Shown here piece by piece: positions 35,070 through 47,944 of a stretch of DNA of 64,000 nt (its first letter is position 1; each line of letters opens with the position of its first letter). The stretch is from contig NC_083604.1 of assembly GCF_029168945.1 (NCBI RefSeq), forward strand, positions 62,698,211 through 62,762,210, written 5' to 3'. Both the position numbers and the translations under genes were made by a program. The notes below the pieces were generated by a model that was not told the origin of the DNA, did no database searches, and saw only the letters and a list, made by a program, of their open reading frames with translations. The DNA is from Cannabis sativa. Its lineage: Eukaryota > Streptophyta > Magnoliopsida > Rosales > Cannabaceae.

Positions 35070-38000
35070 CACCTGCCATTTTTTTTTCGTTTTCTTCGAT
35101 TTTTCATGCTATTTTATGGAATTAACTTCTGATTTTTGTGTAGTTTTGTATTTTGATTTTTATTTTTCATATTTCAAATCTAATTATCAGAAATAAATTA
35201 ATTTGGATTTTTTTAAATTAATTTTAGATATTAGTGTAATTTAAATTTGAAAATAGGTAAAAATCATGTTTTTTGCTTACCTCTTTTCTTATTTTCTTTA
35301 AAATTAGATTATTTTATCTTAATTTTAAATCTAAGGTCAGATATTAAATTTTTTTTATAAAATATTCTATTTTAAGTAATTTGACCTTATTTAGATTTAA
35401 AATAAAATTACTATAATTATGGTATTTTAAATAGAAATAAGAAATTTTGTTAACTTTTAAATTTTGTTATTTTTTTTATTTAAATTAAATTATAAAATCA
35501 GAAAAGGATATTTATTTATCATTTTCTTATTTTATTGAATATTTAGTTTATAAAATAATATAAAATTTAAAAGGTAAGTTAGCAAAGTTTTTTGAAATGA
35601 TATTTAGGTTAGTTGAAACCTAATTTTTCAAAATTGTAGGTTTAATTTTAAATATTATTGTTTATTTCATTTAAAAATCCGAATTTTTTTATTATTTAAT
35701 TATTTTCGAAATATAATTAATTATTTAAAATTAAATAAATCCTACATCCAACTATCCAATCTAACTTGTTGCAGGAGTATGTGTTTTAGATTGTTTGTAA
35801 GTTTTTTCTAAAATCTATTATTGCTTGATCTAAATTGCATGGTTAACTTGTTGACAGATCCAATAATCTGATTTTAACCCATGGTTCAATTGTCAATAGG
35901 TCAAGTAAATAATTTGTAACAGGTAAATTTTACATTCTTCTTTCATCTGTGTATGACCTAGTAACATGATAGGGTCCATCCAAATTTGTGTGCCTGTGCG
36001 AGCCTATATGTTTATTTTATTATAGATACATATAGATTGTTGCTAAATAAAATGTCACACCTTGATAGATTTTATTTAGGTCCATTTAGTTTTTGGACCT
36101 ATTCAATTAATAACAGTTATTTATTTTAAGGTTAAATTCCTCTTTTTTGGGCCTTGTGTGAGAGATGGGGGCCAATAGAAGTGGGTACGACATACTGAAC
36201 CCAGCTCCCCCTCACATGAACTACCCCAATTGTGAAGGCCCATTTGCCTGATTTGAATAACTGTACTAGGTTTAATTAAATTAGTTTAACCTAATAAAAT
36301 TGATTAGCAACATAATTAACTTTTAAAATATATGAAATTTATTTTTATTTTAATATTTTAAAGTTAATTTTAAGAAAAATACTTTTAGTTTAAGATATTA
36401 TTTCTAGATAAATTATTTGTATTTTTCTTGTATTTAATTAAATAAAGAATTTTAACTAACTAGATTCTTTCTGAAACTTACTTTAATTATTTCATTAAAT
36501 ATTCCTATTTAAGTTATAAATTAGTTATTTCTAACTAATTTTCCTTATCAACTTAAATTTGAATATCTTTTGAATTTAATATTAAGTTGAGGAATTCTAG
36601 TTGGTTATTGAAGATTCTTAAGATATTTTTGTTTAAGTTGTTTTTAAACTTAAAATGGAATATTCTTAAATTAGGTAGTTACCACTTAATTTTGATATTT
36701 AATTAAATTTTATTTGGAAAATTGTAAGTTTCTTATTTTAGATTCTTTCAATAACAACTTAAATTAGATATTTTCCAAATTTTGAAAAGGTACTTAATTA
36801 AATTGAGATATTTTCTAGATAGTTATTTCTATATTAGTTATTATTTCCAATATAGGAAAATATAATTGATTGTGAAATTAATTATTTAATAATTAATTTT
36901 GGTACAATTCAAATTAAGAATATTTTTCTAGTATTAAACTAGAAATTAATAATTAAGCCTTCTCTATACTTAATTATTTATTTCTTGAATTTAATACATT
37001 TAATTAAATTAAAAATTAAATATCTAAGTTGATTTTCATCATGATACTTAAATATTGTTATTTTCATGACATTTAATTAAATAGAAAATTATTTTAAGTT
37101 GGAATTTTTTTTTTTAAAACAACTTAAATTTGAATAATTTTTCAAAATATATTTTATTTATTTTATTAATCAATATTTTCAAAATCGCATTTGATTATGC
37201 AAGATGATTTTAAATTTATCTTGAAAAATATATTAAAGTTGTAAATTAATTATTTCAATTAATTTTGAACCAATTAAAATCAATGATTTTTTCATTTAAT
37301 GATTAATTTAAAATAAATGAACTAAAATATATTATTATTAGAAATTGAATTAATTAGTTAAAAAAAATCTAGATAGATAGTATTTTTGCTTGAAGTATTT
37401 TTTCTAGTAAAGATTAATTTGTTTTTAAGTATTTCGGAGATTGTATAATTTTATAATTTAATTTTTCGAAATACAATATATATTTTTATAGAAAGTTTAA
37501 ATTTGAGTTGCAAATTAATTTAAATTAATACATTTTAATTTAAAATAATTTTCTTAATATTTGTTGGAAAATTAATACTAAGATGGAAATAATTCATTTT
37601 ATTTTCTTAACCATCTAAGTTTAATTTTATGAATATTAAATTAAATTTTATTTAGAATTTTATTCTAAATTAAAAATTTAATTAAATAAATATATATTTA
37701 AAATAAATAAATAATAGAAGAAAATACATTTTAAATAATGGGCTTTATTATTATTAAGATATTCGATCTCCATTGTTGGTTTTACATAGCTATTGTTTTA
37801 GTGAGTAATCCTCCCTAATGGAGGAACGTTCATTAGCAAGTTAGCGCCGTTTAATCTCGAAAGATAAGTATATTTGTAAGTGTTTTATATTAGTATTGAT
37901 CACCCTAATGGTGGCGACTGTATTTGACTTACAAACGTATGAAACAATGGTGGAAGCTCATGAAATAGGAATGACCTTGACTCTCGCCAAAACGGGACAA

Positions 38001-38270
38001 CGTCAGATTCTCTTTTCGATCGAATAAAAGGTTGTTAGAATGGTTATTATTTTAGATGAGCTGACAACTCTATTCAATGGAAGATAGCTTTGACTCTCGC
38101 CTAAACGGGACACTGATATCAGTTTGTTGAAAACCTTAGAAATTATTTAGGATTGTATGTTTTAGTATTTTCTCTTGTCATTCCTACTTGCTATGTGATA
38201 ATAATTTCTGAATAAGATTTTGTATTAAACCATAATTGATTTCTATTTATTATTTTGTAGTATCCTGAAT
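35070..38270. other. Long AT-rich leader of the copia element
   Basis: About 3.2 kb with no frame of note before gag, mostly TTAAATT-type sequence. Near the 3' end are two hairpins with the same loop CTAAT (37809-37825 and 37901-37913) and two copies of 'TTGACTCTCGCC' with 'AAACGGGACA' (about 37977 and 38089). Confidence 0.6.
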
Positions 38271-38274
38271 TGCC

Positions 38275-39165
38275 ATGTCAAATCCCATGTTATCACTGTT
38301 GACTGAAAATAAGCTAAATGGATCTAACTTCCCTAAATGGGAAGAGAACATTAATATTGCTCTCATAGGTGAAAGTGCCATGTTTGTGTTGACTGAGCCG
38401 TCTCCTGAACAGCCGGGTGACAATGCAACCAAAGCTGTTAAAGAGAAGTTTGAGCGTTGGCAGAATGCTAACAACAAAGCTTGATACTTCATGCTTTCCA
38501 GCATGGTTGACACCTTGAAAACAAGGTTTGCTAACGCTGTCACGGATGCAGAAATAATGACGCAGTTAACTGAGCTATTCGGTATGGCATCTATCCAGTC
38601 CCGCTTTGACGCGACTAAGAAATTCATCAACGCACGGATGGAACCCCATCAGAATGTGCGTGATCACCTTCTCCAAATGGCAAGTTATTTCCAGGAAGCC
38701 CAGAATCATGGTGCTGAAATGGATCAGACAACTCAAGTGAGTCTTATCTTGAATAGTCTGACTCCAGCTTTTCTGGCCTATACATCAAATTATGTCATGA
38801 ATAAGAAGGAACAAGACTTTCACACGTTAGTCAATGACCTTCAGACATATGAAAATTTGATTGGAGGACCCAAGAAGAAAGGGAGTAAACCTCAGAATTC
38901 TAGAAATGGTAATGGGACGAGTAATCCTGAGGCACACGTTGCCTCTACTTCCAAACCCAAGAATAAGAAGAAGTGGAAAAATACCAAGAAGCGAGCTCAA
39001 GCTGTGAAAACAGCTAAGAACAAAAAGGTTGCTGCTTCTGGTGATACACCAAAAGGAAAGTGTTTCTACTGTAATGAGAAAGGTCATTGGAAACCCCAAT
39101 GTCCTAAGCTTCTTGCAAAGAAAAAAGGTATTTCTTTCTATAAACTGATGTGTTTTAGTGAATAA
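38275..39165 (+). pseudogene. Copia gag with zinc knuckle, one internal stop
   Basis: A frame of 296 codons from ATG 38275 (MSNPMLSLLTENKLNGSNF) is interrupted only by TGA at codon 70 (38482-38484). Residues about 10-30 show the LNGSNFPKWEENI start common to copia gags. The middle (FGMASIQSRFDATKKFINAR to NDLQTYENLIGG) is the Retrotran_gag_2-like core. A lysine-rich basic stretch follows, and a CCHC zinc knuckle CFYCNEKGHWKPQC begins at residue 263. Gag packages the element's RNA. The stop sits where an Arg codon (CGA) would give TGA by one transition. The true 3' end may lie beyond a small intron: AAAAAAG|GTATTT at 39127/39128, acceptor TTCTTACAG at 42288. Confidence 0.85.
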
Positions 39166-39196
39166 TTATCTATTTGGATTATTAATTCTGGACTAC

Positions 39197-42100
39197 TGTA
39201 ATATCCAGATTAAAATAGTATTTAATTTTTTTTTCTCCTTGGGATATTAATTGTGCGAGGATAATTATCTTATTTCTTTGTGTTGTTAGTGAGTTGATAT
39301 TATTGCTTAGAGTAGTTGTACCAATTTTCTAGAGAGAGTTAAAGTTGTATTAACTACGAAAGTAAAATATTATGGTATTTTTACAAAGTAGGTAATCTTT
39401 TAATTAAAGCCCAATATGAGGGTCCATTAGGGTTTTATAATATATTTAGTGAGTTTAATTATTTAATGTTAAAAAATTTGTAGGTTTGGATAAATTCGCA
39501 GGATTAAAAACTGTTTTACTAAAACAATCATATCTGGAGTTTTAGAGCTCAGATTGAGGTGATTTTAGTGGCGTTAGAAAGATAATTCAAAGATCTATCA
39601 ATTATATAGAAATAGATTTATCGTAATTTTAACTTTATTGGGGTCAAAATTAAGCTACAAATTGACGACCTGTTAAGTTTAGTATAGAAAAACCCTAAGT
39701 TTTAAAATTCAAATTTAAAACTTATATCTAACAAATAAGATTTTTATTTAATTATTCTATTTAGAGTTAAATTAGCATCAGATTATAGGGGTTATTTTAT
39801 TATTTTCTTTTATAGGTTTAATTAGATTATAAAACCTAAATCTATCACCTTCTTGATACCTAATATGCAGAACCTCTAACCCTGAGAAAAATAAAACTCA
39901 ATCTCAATCTCTTTCTTTCAGCCTGAACACAATTCTAGCCTGAACACAATTCTTTGAGAAGACACTCATAAACTCCTATGCCCTACAAGTTATTCATCTC
40001 GCTATCTATCAAAGATTTATAATTTTCCTTCTTGTTTCGTTCTCTTCGCCAAACAACACTCATGATTTTCATCAACATAAGATTGAGATCATCATCACCA
40101 TTCTAATAATTTGAGATTTCAAGATCTAGCACTGATTAAGAAGAGTCATCAAGAGGTAAGAGAGTTCTTCCACTTATTGTTGTGAACTTTTAGGTTAAAC
40201 TATGAAATCTCGTTTTTTTATTTTTCTGAAAATTATTATCTTAGTAAAATAGTCATATCTCTCTCAATATTGATCTGTTTCCAGCGATTTTTGTACTGTT
40301 GGAAAGCTTATTCGATGATCTAAATTTTTTTATGAAGAAACTATTCACCAATTCGGTGTTCTTCTATGTCAAAAATTATCATCTTTCTGCTGTTGTTGTA
40401 ATTCATTTTTTTCATATTTCCAGAAAAAGTACTTTCACTTAAAATACCATAACTCTCTCAATTCTCATCCATTTTTAATGATCTATATATGGTGTCAAAG
40501 CTTATTTGATTTCGCATAAGTTTCATGAAAAAATATTTCATTAATTCGGAATTATACTATGTCGAAAAGTTATTTTCCTTCTGTATCATTTGCTTCGTTT
40601 CTTGAATAATGTTCTTGCAAATCTGTTTTAGTAAAATTACAATATCTCTCTGAATATAATTCCAATTTCAAAGATTTTAGTATCATTGGAAAGGGAATTT
40701 AATTTCCTAAAACTTTCATGAAGATATTATCTTCTAGTTTTGAACCTTTCAATGCCAAAAGTTTGTATTTTCGCTAAGTCGTATAATTCGTTACTCCATA
40801 TTCCTTCTCAGAAATAGTTTCAGTAAAACAATCATAACTCCCTCAGTTTTAATCCATTTTTAATGATTTTTATATCATTAGAAAGATAATGGAATTTCCT
40901 ATAACTTTTATGAAGACAACTTTTACTGAATTAGTGTAGTTGTTGGTCAAAAATAATGATCTTTCTACTGTACTGTAAGAGTACGAATTTTAATATTAGG
41001 GCCTTGACCCATGTCTTATTATAGGTAGTAGTGACGAGATAACAAGTCTTAAGCAGCGGGATTTGAGGTAAGGAAATTAAGTAGTTTTTATGTGTTGAAC
41101 TGCATAATTTAAATTATTTGTCTATTGAAATATTATTTGTGATGTATTATTATGAATGTGTATATAGTATTGAAAATGTGTGGTATGGACACAATATGGG
41201 TTTTTGAATCGAAATATATTATGGTTGGTACGATTTGTATATTGTATGTTGTATGATGTATGTGGTGTGTTGTATGTTGTATGTTGTATGCTAACGTCTC
41301 AGGTACAAATGAGGGGCCATGGTGGGGTATGATACGGGGTAAGGCCGTTGAATGTAGAGATACCCTACCCTACATTTGTCTGATTCGTGTATGACATTGT
41401 TATGGTGGAGTATGATACAGTGATGTTACTGTTGAATATAGAGATACCCTATCCTATAACAATGGTAGGGCTACATATGCCCAGGTTATTATATGGGCAG
41501 ATTAGGCCCAGGATATTGGGCCAGGCTAAGCCCAGGTTATGTAAGTAATGACTATGATATGCCAATATTATGGTAAAGACATGATATGATTGAAATAATT
41601 TTTATATGTTATTGCTATGATTGTGCTATGAGTATGATGTCAGGGTTGTGATCCCTACATATATGTAATAGTTTCGTTTAGTACAAATATATGGTATATG
41701 ATATAGCTTTCCATATCTAGAGTTATTTAAATTACAATTATGAGCTAAGGCATATAATTTTGTTAAGACTGGATACGTTAATGTTATAAAGAATCGTATT
41801 ATTGTGAATTTTAAGATATGTTTAGTGTATTGAATGCTATTGTATGTTAAGCATTTCCTTACTGGGCTTTTAGCTCACCCCCTTTACTTTCCCCCTACAG
41901 GCAATAGACAGGAAACATTGAATGTAAGTTTGATGAGCTAGGTCAGTTCTGGTATGTATACTGCGAGGGGCTATGGACGAGCAAACGGTCTAGAACGCCG
42001 GTGGAGCCTTGGTTTTGTTTTTTTTTTTATACTAAAGTAATCTGAGCTCAGTGGGATGTTACAAATTTATTATTTTTTTTTTTTTAGAAAAATACACTCA

Positions 42101-42252
42101 ACTACTTATTTTGTTTTAATATGAATGATAATTCACCTTTTTGCATATTTATTGTAAAACCCACTGTGTATTTTCAAACAGCTTTAAATCTTTTTAATTA
42201 ATGCATCAAAATTAGCACTTTGTAAAATAAGGCAAAATATTGGGGCGTTACA
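39197..42252 (+). mobile_element. Solo gypsy-type LTR (3 kb) inside the copia element
   Basis: Starts TGTAATATCCAG, ends GGGGCGTTACA, with perfect 5-bp duplications ACTAC (39192-39196 and 42253-42257). No internal coding region. Like LTRs 'A' and 'B' it has intron-like signals: AAGAG|GTAAGAG at 40155/40156 and a pyrimidine-rich CCCCCTACAG acceptor ending 41900, with the phrase 'CTTACTGGGCTTTTAGCTCA' shortly before it, corresponding to the hairpin in 'A' and 'B'. Confidence 0.88.
40241..40990 (+). repeat. Four degenerate repeats of about 190 bp in the solo LTR
   Basis: Copies start near 40241, 40431, 40627 and 40818. Each has 'AGTAAAA...CATAWCTCTCTCA', then 'TTTTWRTGATYT', 'GAAAG..T.ATT' and 'TTTCATGAA' in the same order. 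A partial fifth stretch lies near 39515-39610. Confidence 0.75.
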
Positions 42253-42257
42253 ACTAC

Positions 42258-44025
42258 TAACCTTGTTTATTTGTTTTTCTTCTTACAGCCCAAGCTTCTT
42301 GAACTCAGGTGCTATCTTAGCGAGTTGGATTTGAAAGCTAGACAAAGGGGACGAGTTCGTCCAAGATAAAGATGAAGCTCATTTATTCATTTTTTTTTTT
42401 TTTTGAATTAATTGTTTCAGTTAAGAACAATTTGGATTTCAAGTTTGGGATTTTATTCCCTGTTCTCATTATGTTGCAAACTTTTTTTTGAATTTATAAT
42501 TAAGTTTTATTTTACAAATAAATTGTAATCTATGAGTTGAGCTTCATTACTTTATCTTATATATCAATTACAAATTATTATATTTATTATGTTTGTATGT
42601 GTATGTGTTTTTATTATTGATACAAATTCTATAGTTATTTAAACTCTTTACAGAGTTATTACTACATAAACACTAGAAATTATTTCTATGTTTACGAATA
42701 ATTGTTAATTCTAAAACAATTATTAAGAATTTGTTTAATAAAAAGGTCTTTTGATCTAATAGGGGTGGAGAAAAGTTAAGAATAATATGCAGTTCAACGA
42801 TCTTTTATATCTAATGAACTCTAGATTATATTCAACTCCACATAATCTCTATAACACTTAGAGAATCATGATCTCTATAACCTTTAGGGGTGGATCATAA
42901 TCTCTATATACTTAGGGGTGGACTATATTCCACAGTACTCTTTGTGAACACGTAAATTTAAACATGGAAGTAATAAATTAGCTATTATAAAAATAAATCC
43001 TTGATCTTGATTATATGTTCAAGTTTAGATTTACTGTTGTAATAGATAATGATACCAATAAAGTTCTTTGATAATGTATCACACTACCTTAATTGAGTGG
43101 GAGAATTTTAAAATTCTTCACCCATTTTCATTTGGTTGACACTTGTGATAGGAACTTAAGAACACTACTGAGTAAGCAAATCTAACCATTCATGTGGATA
43201 GATATAACTTATCAGAATTATGAGAATAAGGTAGAAGAATTCTTGCATAGTCCATTCGAATGACTTGAGTCAAGATTTCTAATCCTCATAACAATTTTAT
43301 GGTATCTTAATTTGATTGCTTAATCTCTAGCAAGTATTTTAAACTTCAAATACTAGACTGCTAAGTTGATGACTTAGTCTTATAGAAACTTACAGTTTCA
43401 GAATAAGATAATAAGTCACAACTAGATATCCCTCAAAACAATAGTAAGAGGTTGAAAGTAATTTGAACCAGACACCTATTATTGAGTGAGCGCCATCTGA
43501 AATGTAATCAAATGAGGAACATTAGGGGACAGTTAAGAAAGATTTATGTGAAGTGACCTATATGTTAGATATTAAGGAATTGTATATTAATTATCCTTAT
43601 ATCTACACCAACTCATTAAGAATTTGAGATGGTGGTTACTCTGGGGGTGGAGGAGTTATTCTAGAAGAGTGTAAAAACCCATCTATAATAATTCAAGTTC
43701 CATCAGAGAAGATATACATAACTTTGTCAATTCGAAATTACCAGAAAGTTATTCTACTGAAGAAAATTTTACACTGCATTATCTCAATTCCAAATTTTAA
43801 AATATGAGAGATATGTCTTCTGTTTGTTCAGATGTACTTAATAAGCAGTAAGGATTTCAGTATCCCTTGATGAGTAAAGCATATAGTTAAGGATGTTTCA
43901 TAATGTTTTATGAACCTGGTTCCAGAAATTTGGGTAGATTCAAATATACTACACTTGATCTGAAGATTGAGACCACATATTGATTATAATGCACAACTTG
44001 TTTTATGTTAGTGCAAGTGGCAGTT
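42258..44025 (+). other. 3' internal region of the gag-only copia element
   Basis: No polymerase motifs. Short frames only. Ends with CAAGTGGCAGTT immediately before the 3' LTR, probably a worn polypurine tract (family form AGTGGGAG). Confidence 0.6.
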
Positions 44026-45935
44026 TGTTGGATTTTGTGCCCTAAATAAAACTCATTACAATCTGATTAGTTATCAATTTAAGAGATTTGAAGTGATTAT
44101 GTTAACATGTATTTTTCATGTTTATGGTTTAGTATATATATTTAATATATGCACAAAATCAGTTAAGTCCAGAACATATATTTATTCACAATTACAGTAT
44201 TGTCAACACAGTGGAATGTGATTGTGATTATATGATTCAAAAGACTAAGTGCCTGTTTCATCAGTGTTTTGAATTTACACTGATGTGATAATCAGCGATG
44301 AAGTATACTTACACTTGGAGTAAGTGTTATGTTCTTTCCAGGACATTGGTAAAGTATACTAGTTTCGAATGTATGGAGTATACATTGGACTGGACCGATA
44401 TTGAACTTAGTTAAGATATTATAAACTTACCGTTGTATCTTTCCAAGTCAATATCACTAGTTGATCTTAGATTAAAAGAATCTAAATCCTGATATGCTTA
44501 GGCTCAATCTCAGGAGTGCTATTCATGTTCTTTGATTTATTAGTTAAGCCTACTTTTGGGTCAGGGTGATACGTATATTTTGGGAACATGATAGTATGAC
44601 TGAGTGGGAGCGCTGAACATAAATATGGAATTTATAGCTTCTACTGTTGTATAGAAGTCAAGTGATGATTCCCTTCGAGCTTAGCTAAATAGAAGTAAAT
44701 AGATGAGCTCTTGTTTCAGTGACTATATATATTAGATCACTAAAACATCATTTACAGGTAGCTAAGTGTTTTAAGGGGCCAAATACATTGAGGGGTGAAA
44801 ACGGTAAATTTATCCCATCTCGATGTAAATTATCTATATAGAGGATCTTTGATCACATTAAGATTATAACGATGGTTAAATGAGATAGCATATCTATATC
44901 GTGAAACATATAGAATGCTCTATATAAGTCTGAGAGTGCAATTCCAAGTTCTAAGAGTGGATTCAACAAGGAATTAATAAGTTAGGGAATTTACCTGGTA
45001 AATTCGGTTCGACTTATTGGAAGCTCAATAATATAGATCCATGGTCCCCATTCTAGTTAAGACCATACTGTTTGTAAGACTCAATAATTGATTTATGATT
45101 AATCAATTATAATTCTAAAAGTTAGACTATGTCTAATTTGTGAATTTTCACTAAGCAGGGGTGAAATTGTAAAGAAGAGAGATTCTAGGTTTATTTATTA
45201 ATTAAGAGACTCTATATGTCTAATTAATAATTATGTTAAATGACAATATTATTTAATAATCTATTTTATTTATTAAATAATTAATTTTGGCATTTAAATG
45301 GTTAGAATTGGAAAATTGGCATTTTTGGAAAAATAAAAATAAAATTGTGGAAACTGCAAAATCCAAGTGAGGTCCAATCACACCATGGCCGGCCACTTGT
45401 ATGTGTATTTTCCAATTATTATTTTCAATTTTTTAATGTCAAATAATTACTAACCTAAACCTAGCAGTTGTATATAAATAGAAAGTAATGGCTCACACCA
45501 AATAAGGCAATTAAGTAATTACTCAGTAACTCAGGAAACTGCCTCTTTCAGAAAGTTGAGCTTCCTTTTTCTCTATATATAGTCGCCCATCTCTTCTTCT
45601 TCATACACAACAGAAATGAGAGACAATTTCGAAATCCTAGTGAGAGAGTAGTGCCCACACACAGCAAACAGTACCTCAATCATAGTTTGGAAGACTGTGA
45701 AGGATCAAATCCAAGAGAAGAACATTCAGGCTCAGATCTTGATTATACTCTGCAACAGAAAGGATTCAAGAGTTAGAGATCTGAGTGGAATGAGACATAT
45801 TATTCTGCTGCAACCAATGTAAGGTTTTCTTAACTTTATATGTGTTTTCTTTTTATCGTTTTAGAAGTTCATATTTAGGTTGTTAATCAATATACTTGTG
45901 AGTAGATCTAAGATCCTGGTAAAATAATTCCAACA
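44026..45935 (+). repeat. 3' LTR of the gag-only copia element
   Basis: 1910 bp, closely similar to 32763-34673 throughout, with a TATA-like TATATAAATA at 45471-45480. Confidence 0.93.
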
Positions 45936-45940
45936 GGTGC

Positions 45941-46310
45941 CCCCTAAGTGATCGAGTAGACTTATGGGCTCTTGGTCACTTGAAATTAACAACGTACTAT
46001 AGATCTTTGCCTATATATTTTATTGGGAGGACTTGTTTGAACGCACTGTTAACTAAAAATAAAAATTAACTATAAAAAGGTAATTTGTTAACAAGTTATT
46101 TGGTGCAATTTGAAAAGATAAACTTCTTATATTCATTTAGAAGTCTTACAAATGTATTGTTGCAATGCAATGTACATATATATTTGGTAATAAAGGCTTA
46201 CAAATCTAATGTCTGCTTTTAAAACATAAATTTTCGCTACCCTTGCCTGACATTGGACCTAAAATTTAATTTTGAGGTTGCTGGCCGAGAAAACTAAACC
46301 TAATTCTTCC
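45941..46310 (+). other. 3' flank of the decayed transposon gene
   Basis: Continues the sequence interrupted at 32762: 'CCCCTAAGTGATCGAGTAG' and following. AT-rich, no frame. Confidence 0.4.
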
Positions 46311-46319
46311 TGATGACGA

Positions 46320-47937
46320 TTGAACTACATAATCTTCCTCACTATGCTGAGTATTGCTTTAACATATGTGGGCAAGCTCTCAACACGAAGGAGCACAATA
46401 TTTCATGAAGAAATCCAAGAGAAAATAGCCTCTAAATTTTTGAAAATTAAAGAGAAAGAAGAAGTGAGCACTTTAGTGTTTTCTAGCTTAGAAAGTCATC
46501 ATCTAATAAAGCTCTCTTGTTTTCCATTTATAGGCTTCAATTAGAGTTAGATTTATATGAGATTGGACTTAAAATAAAGACTTGGACTGAATCAATTGTT
46601 AGGGCTGAATTACATATGGGTTGTAGAGTTAGATTTATGCCACTTTATTTTATTTAAATGAAACAATGTGTCTTTTCCAATTTTACCACTTATCTCTTCT
46701 AACTATTTAAATACCAGTTTAATTTTAAGAATCATAAATAATTATCAAATAAAATACAATTTAAATATATTTATTAATTAGACCCACAAAGTGTACTAAT
46801 TAACAAATAAACCCCCTTTTCTCTTTTCTTCTCAAATATGTCCTTCCTTAGTAAAATTCATAAATAAGACATAGTCATAATTTAGAATCCTAATTGATTA
46901 AGTAAATTAAGTAATTGAGACTCAAAACAATATTATCCTAGTAAGTGTGAGGACCATGGACCTATGTAACAAAGCTCCCAATAAGTATTTCTAAAATTTA
47001 CGAAGTAAATTCTATCTTATTAATTACTCATAACTCTACAATAGATTTAGAATTACACTCCTGATTACATAAAAAGCTCTATATACCAAATATAGGCATG
47101 CTTTGAATTATCTATTGTTACAATCTAAATGATTAATGATCCTCTATAGATGGTCTACATTGGATATAGACTAAATTACCGTTTTACCCTTCAATATATT
47201 TAATCTTTAAAACACTTAGCTACTTGTAAATGATATTTCAGAAAACTAATATAATTACTGAAATGAGGCATCAATCATTTAAACGCGTTTAGCCAAGCTC
47301 TAAGGAAACCATTGTTTCACTTCTATTAGTTACAGAAGCTATATGCTCCCACTCAATTGAACTACTGAGTTCCCAAGATGTAAGTATTGGGTCGATCTAT
47401 TGGTCAACTTTAACGAACAAGTCAAAGAACATGTATAATACAATTAAGCTAGAACTGAACCATCTCAGGATTGAGATCAATTGATCTAAGAACAACTAAG
47501 TGACATTGACTTAGAAAAGATATAACAGTAAGTTTATGATATCTTTTCCACTGTTAATATTGGTTAAGTCCAATGTATATAGTCGATACATCTGATACCA
47601 GTGTACTATGATAATGTTCTAAAAAGGACATTCTACATACTAGTGTGTAAGTAAACTTTATTGTTGATTATCGCATCAGTGTAAATCCAGTGCACTGATA
47701 AATCATGAGACTAAATAATTTGAAGCATATAATGATAATTACTTTTTACTGTGATGACATCACTGTAATTATAAATAAATATACGTTCGTGATTTAATAG
47801 AATTTATATATTAAAACTATAATCATGTATAAAATATGTGAACAAGGCATATGACAAGGTGAAGATATGATTTCTGATCTTTATTAAAAGTAAATAAGAT
47901 TACAATAAAATTGAGTTTTATTTAGGGCATAAAATCT
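46320..47937 (-). mobile_element. Copia LTR relic, reverse orientation
   Basis: On minus, from 47937, 'ATTTTATGCCCTAAATAAAA' matches the start of the 1.9-kb copia LTR family after its first bases. Further blocks (the equivalents of 'GAGTGGGAGC', 'AGTGTTTTAAGG...TACATT' and 'GTCTAATTAATAA') follow in order to about 46650. The rest (46320-46640) may be the diverged LTR end. The first bases are missing and no target duplication was found. The 74-residue frame at 46320-46544 is not credible. Confidence 0.65.
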
Positions 47938-47944
47938 TAATAAC

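Larger units (their letters stand above)
32763..45935 (+). mobile_element. Gag-only copia retrotransposon (TR-GAG/LARD-like) with nested solo LTR
   Basis: LTRs 32763-34673 (1911 bp) and 44026-45935 (1910 bp) begin TGTTGG and end CCAACA. Target duplications GGTGC (32758-32762 and 45936-45940) are perfect. A primer site follows the 5' LTR, the gag frame is at 38275-39165, and the region before the 3' LTR holds no protease, integrase, reverse transcriptase or RNase H that I can see. Without the 3-kb nested LTR it is about 10.1 kb. The element would need enzymes from a related copia, as described for terminal-repeat retrotransposons with a gag domain. Confidence 0.88.

Noticed and set aside
34752..35196. 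Overlapping open frames on both strands in the copia leader
   Set aside because: They result from the GC-rich inverted repeats. No protein motif and no continuity with gag.
38250..38630. 126-residue minus-strand frame
   Set aside because: Shadow of the gag frame on the opposite strand.
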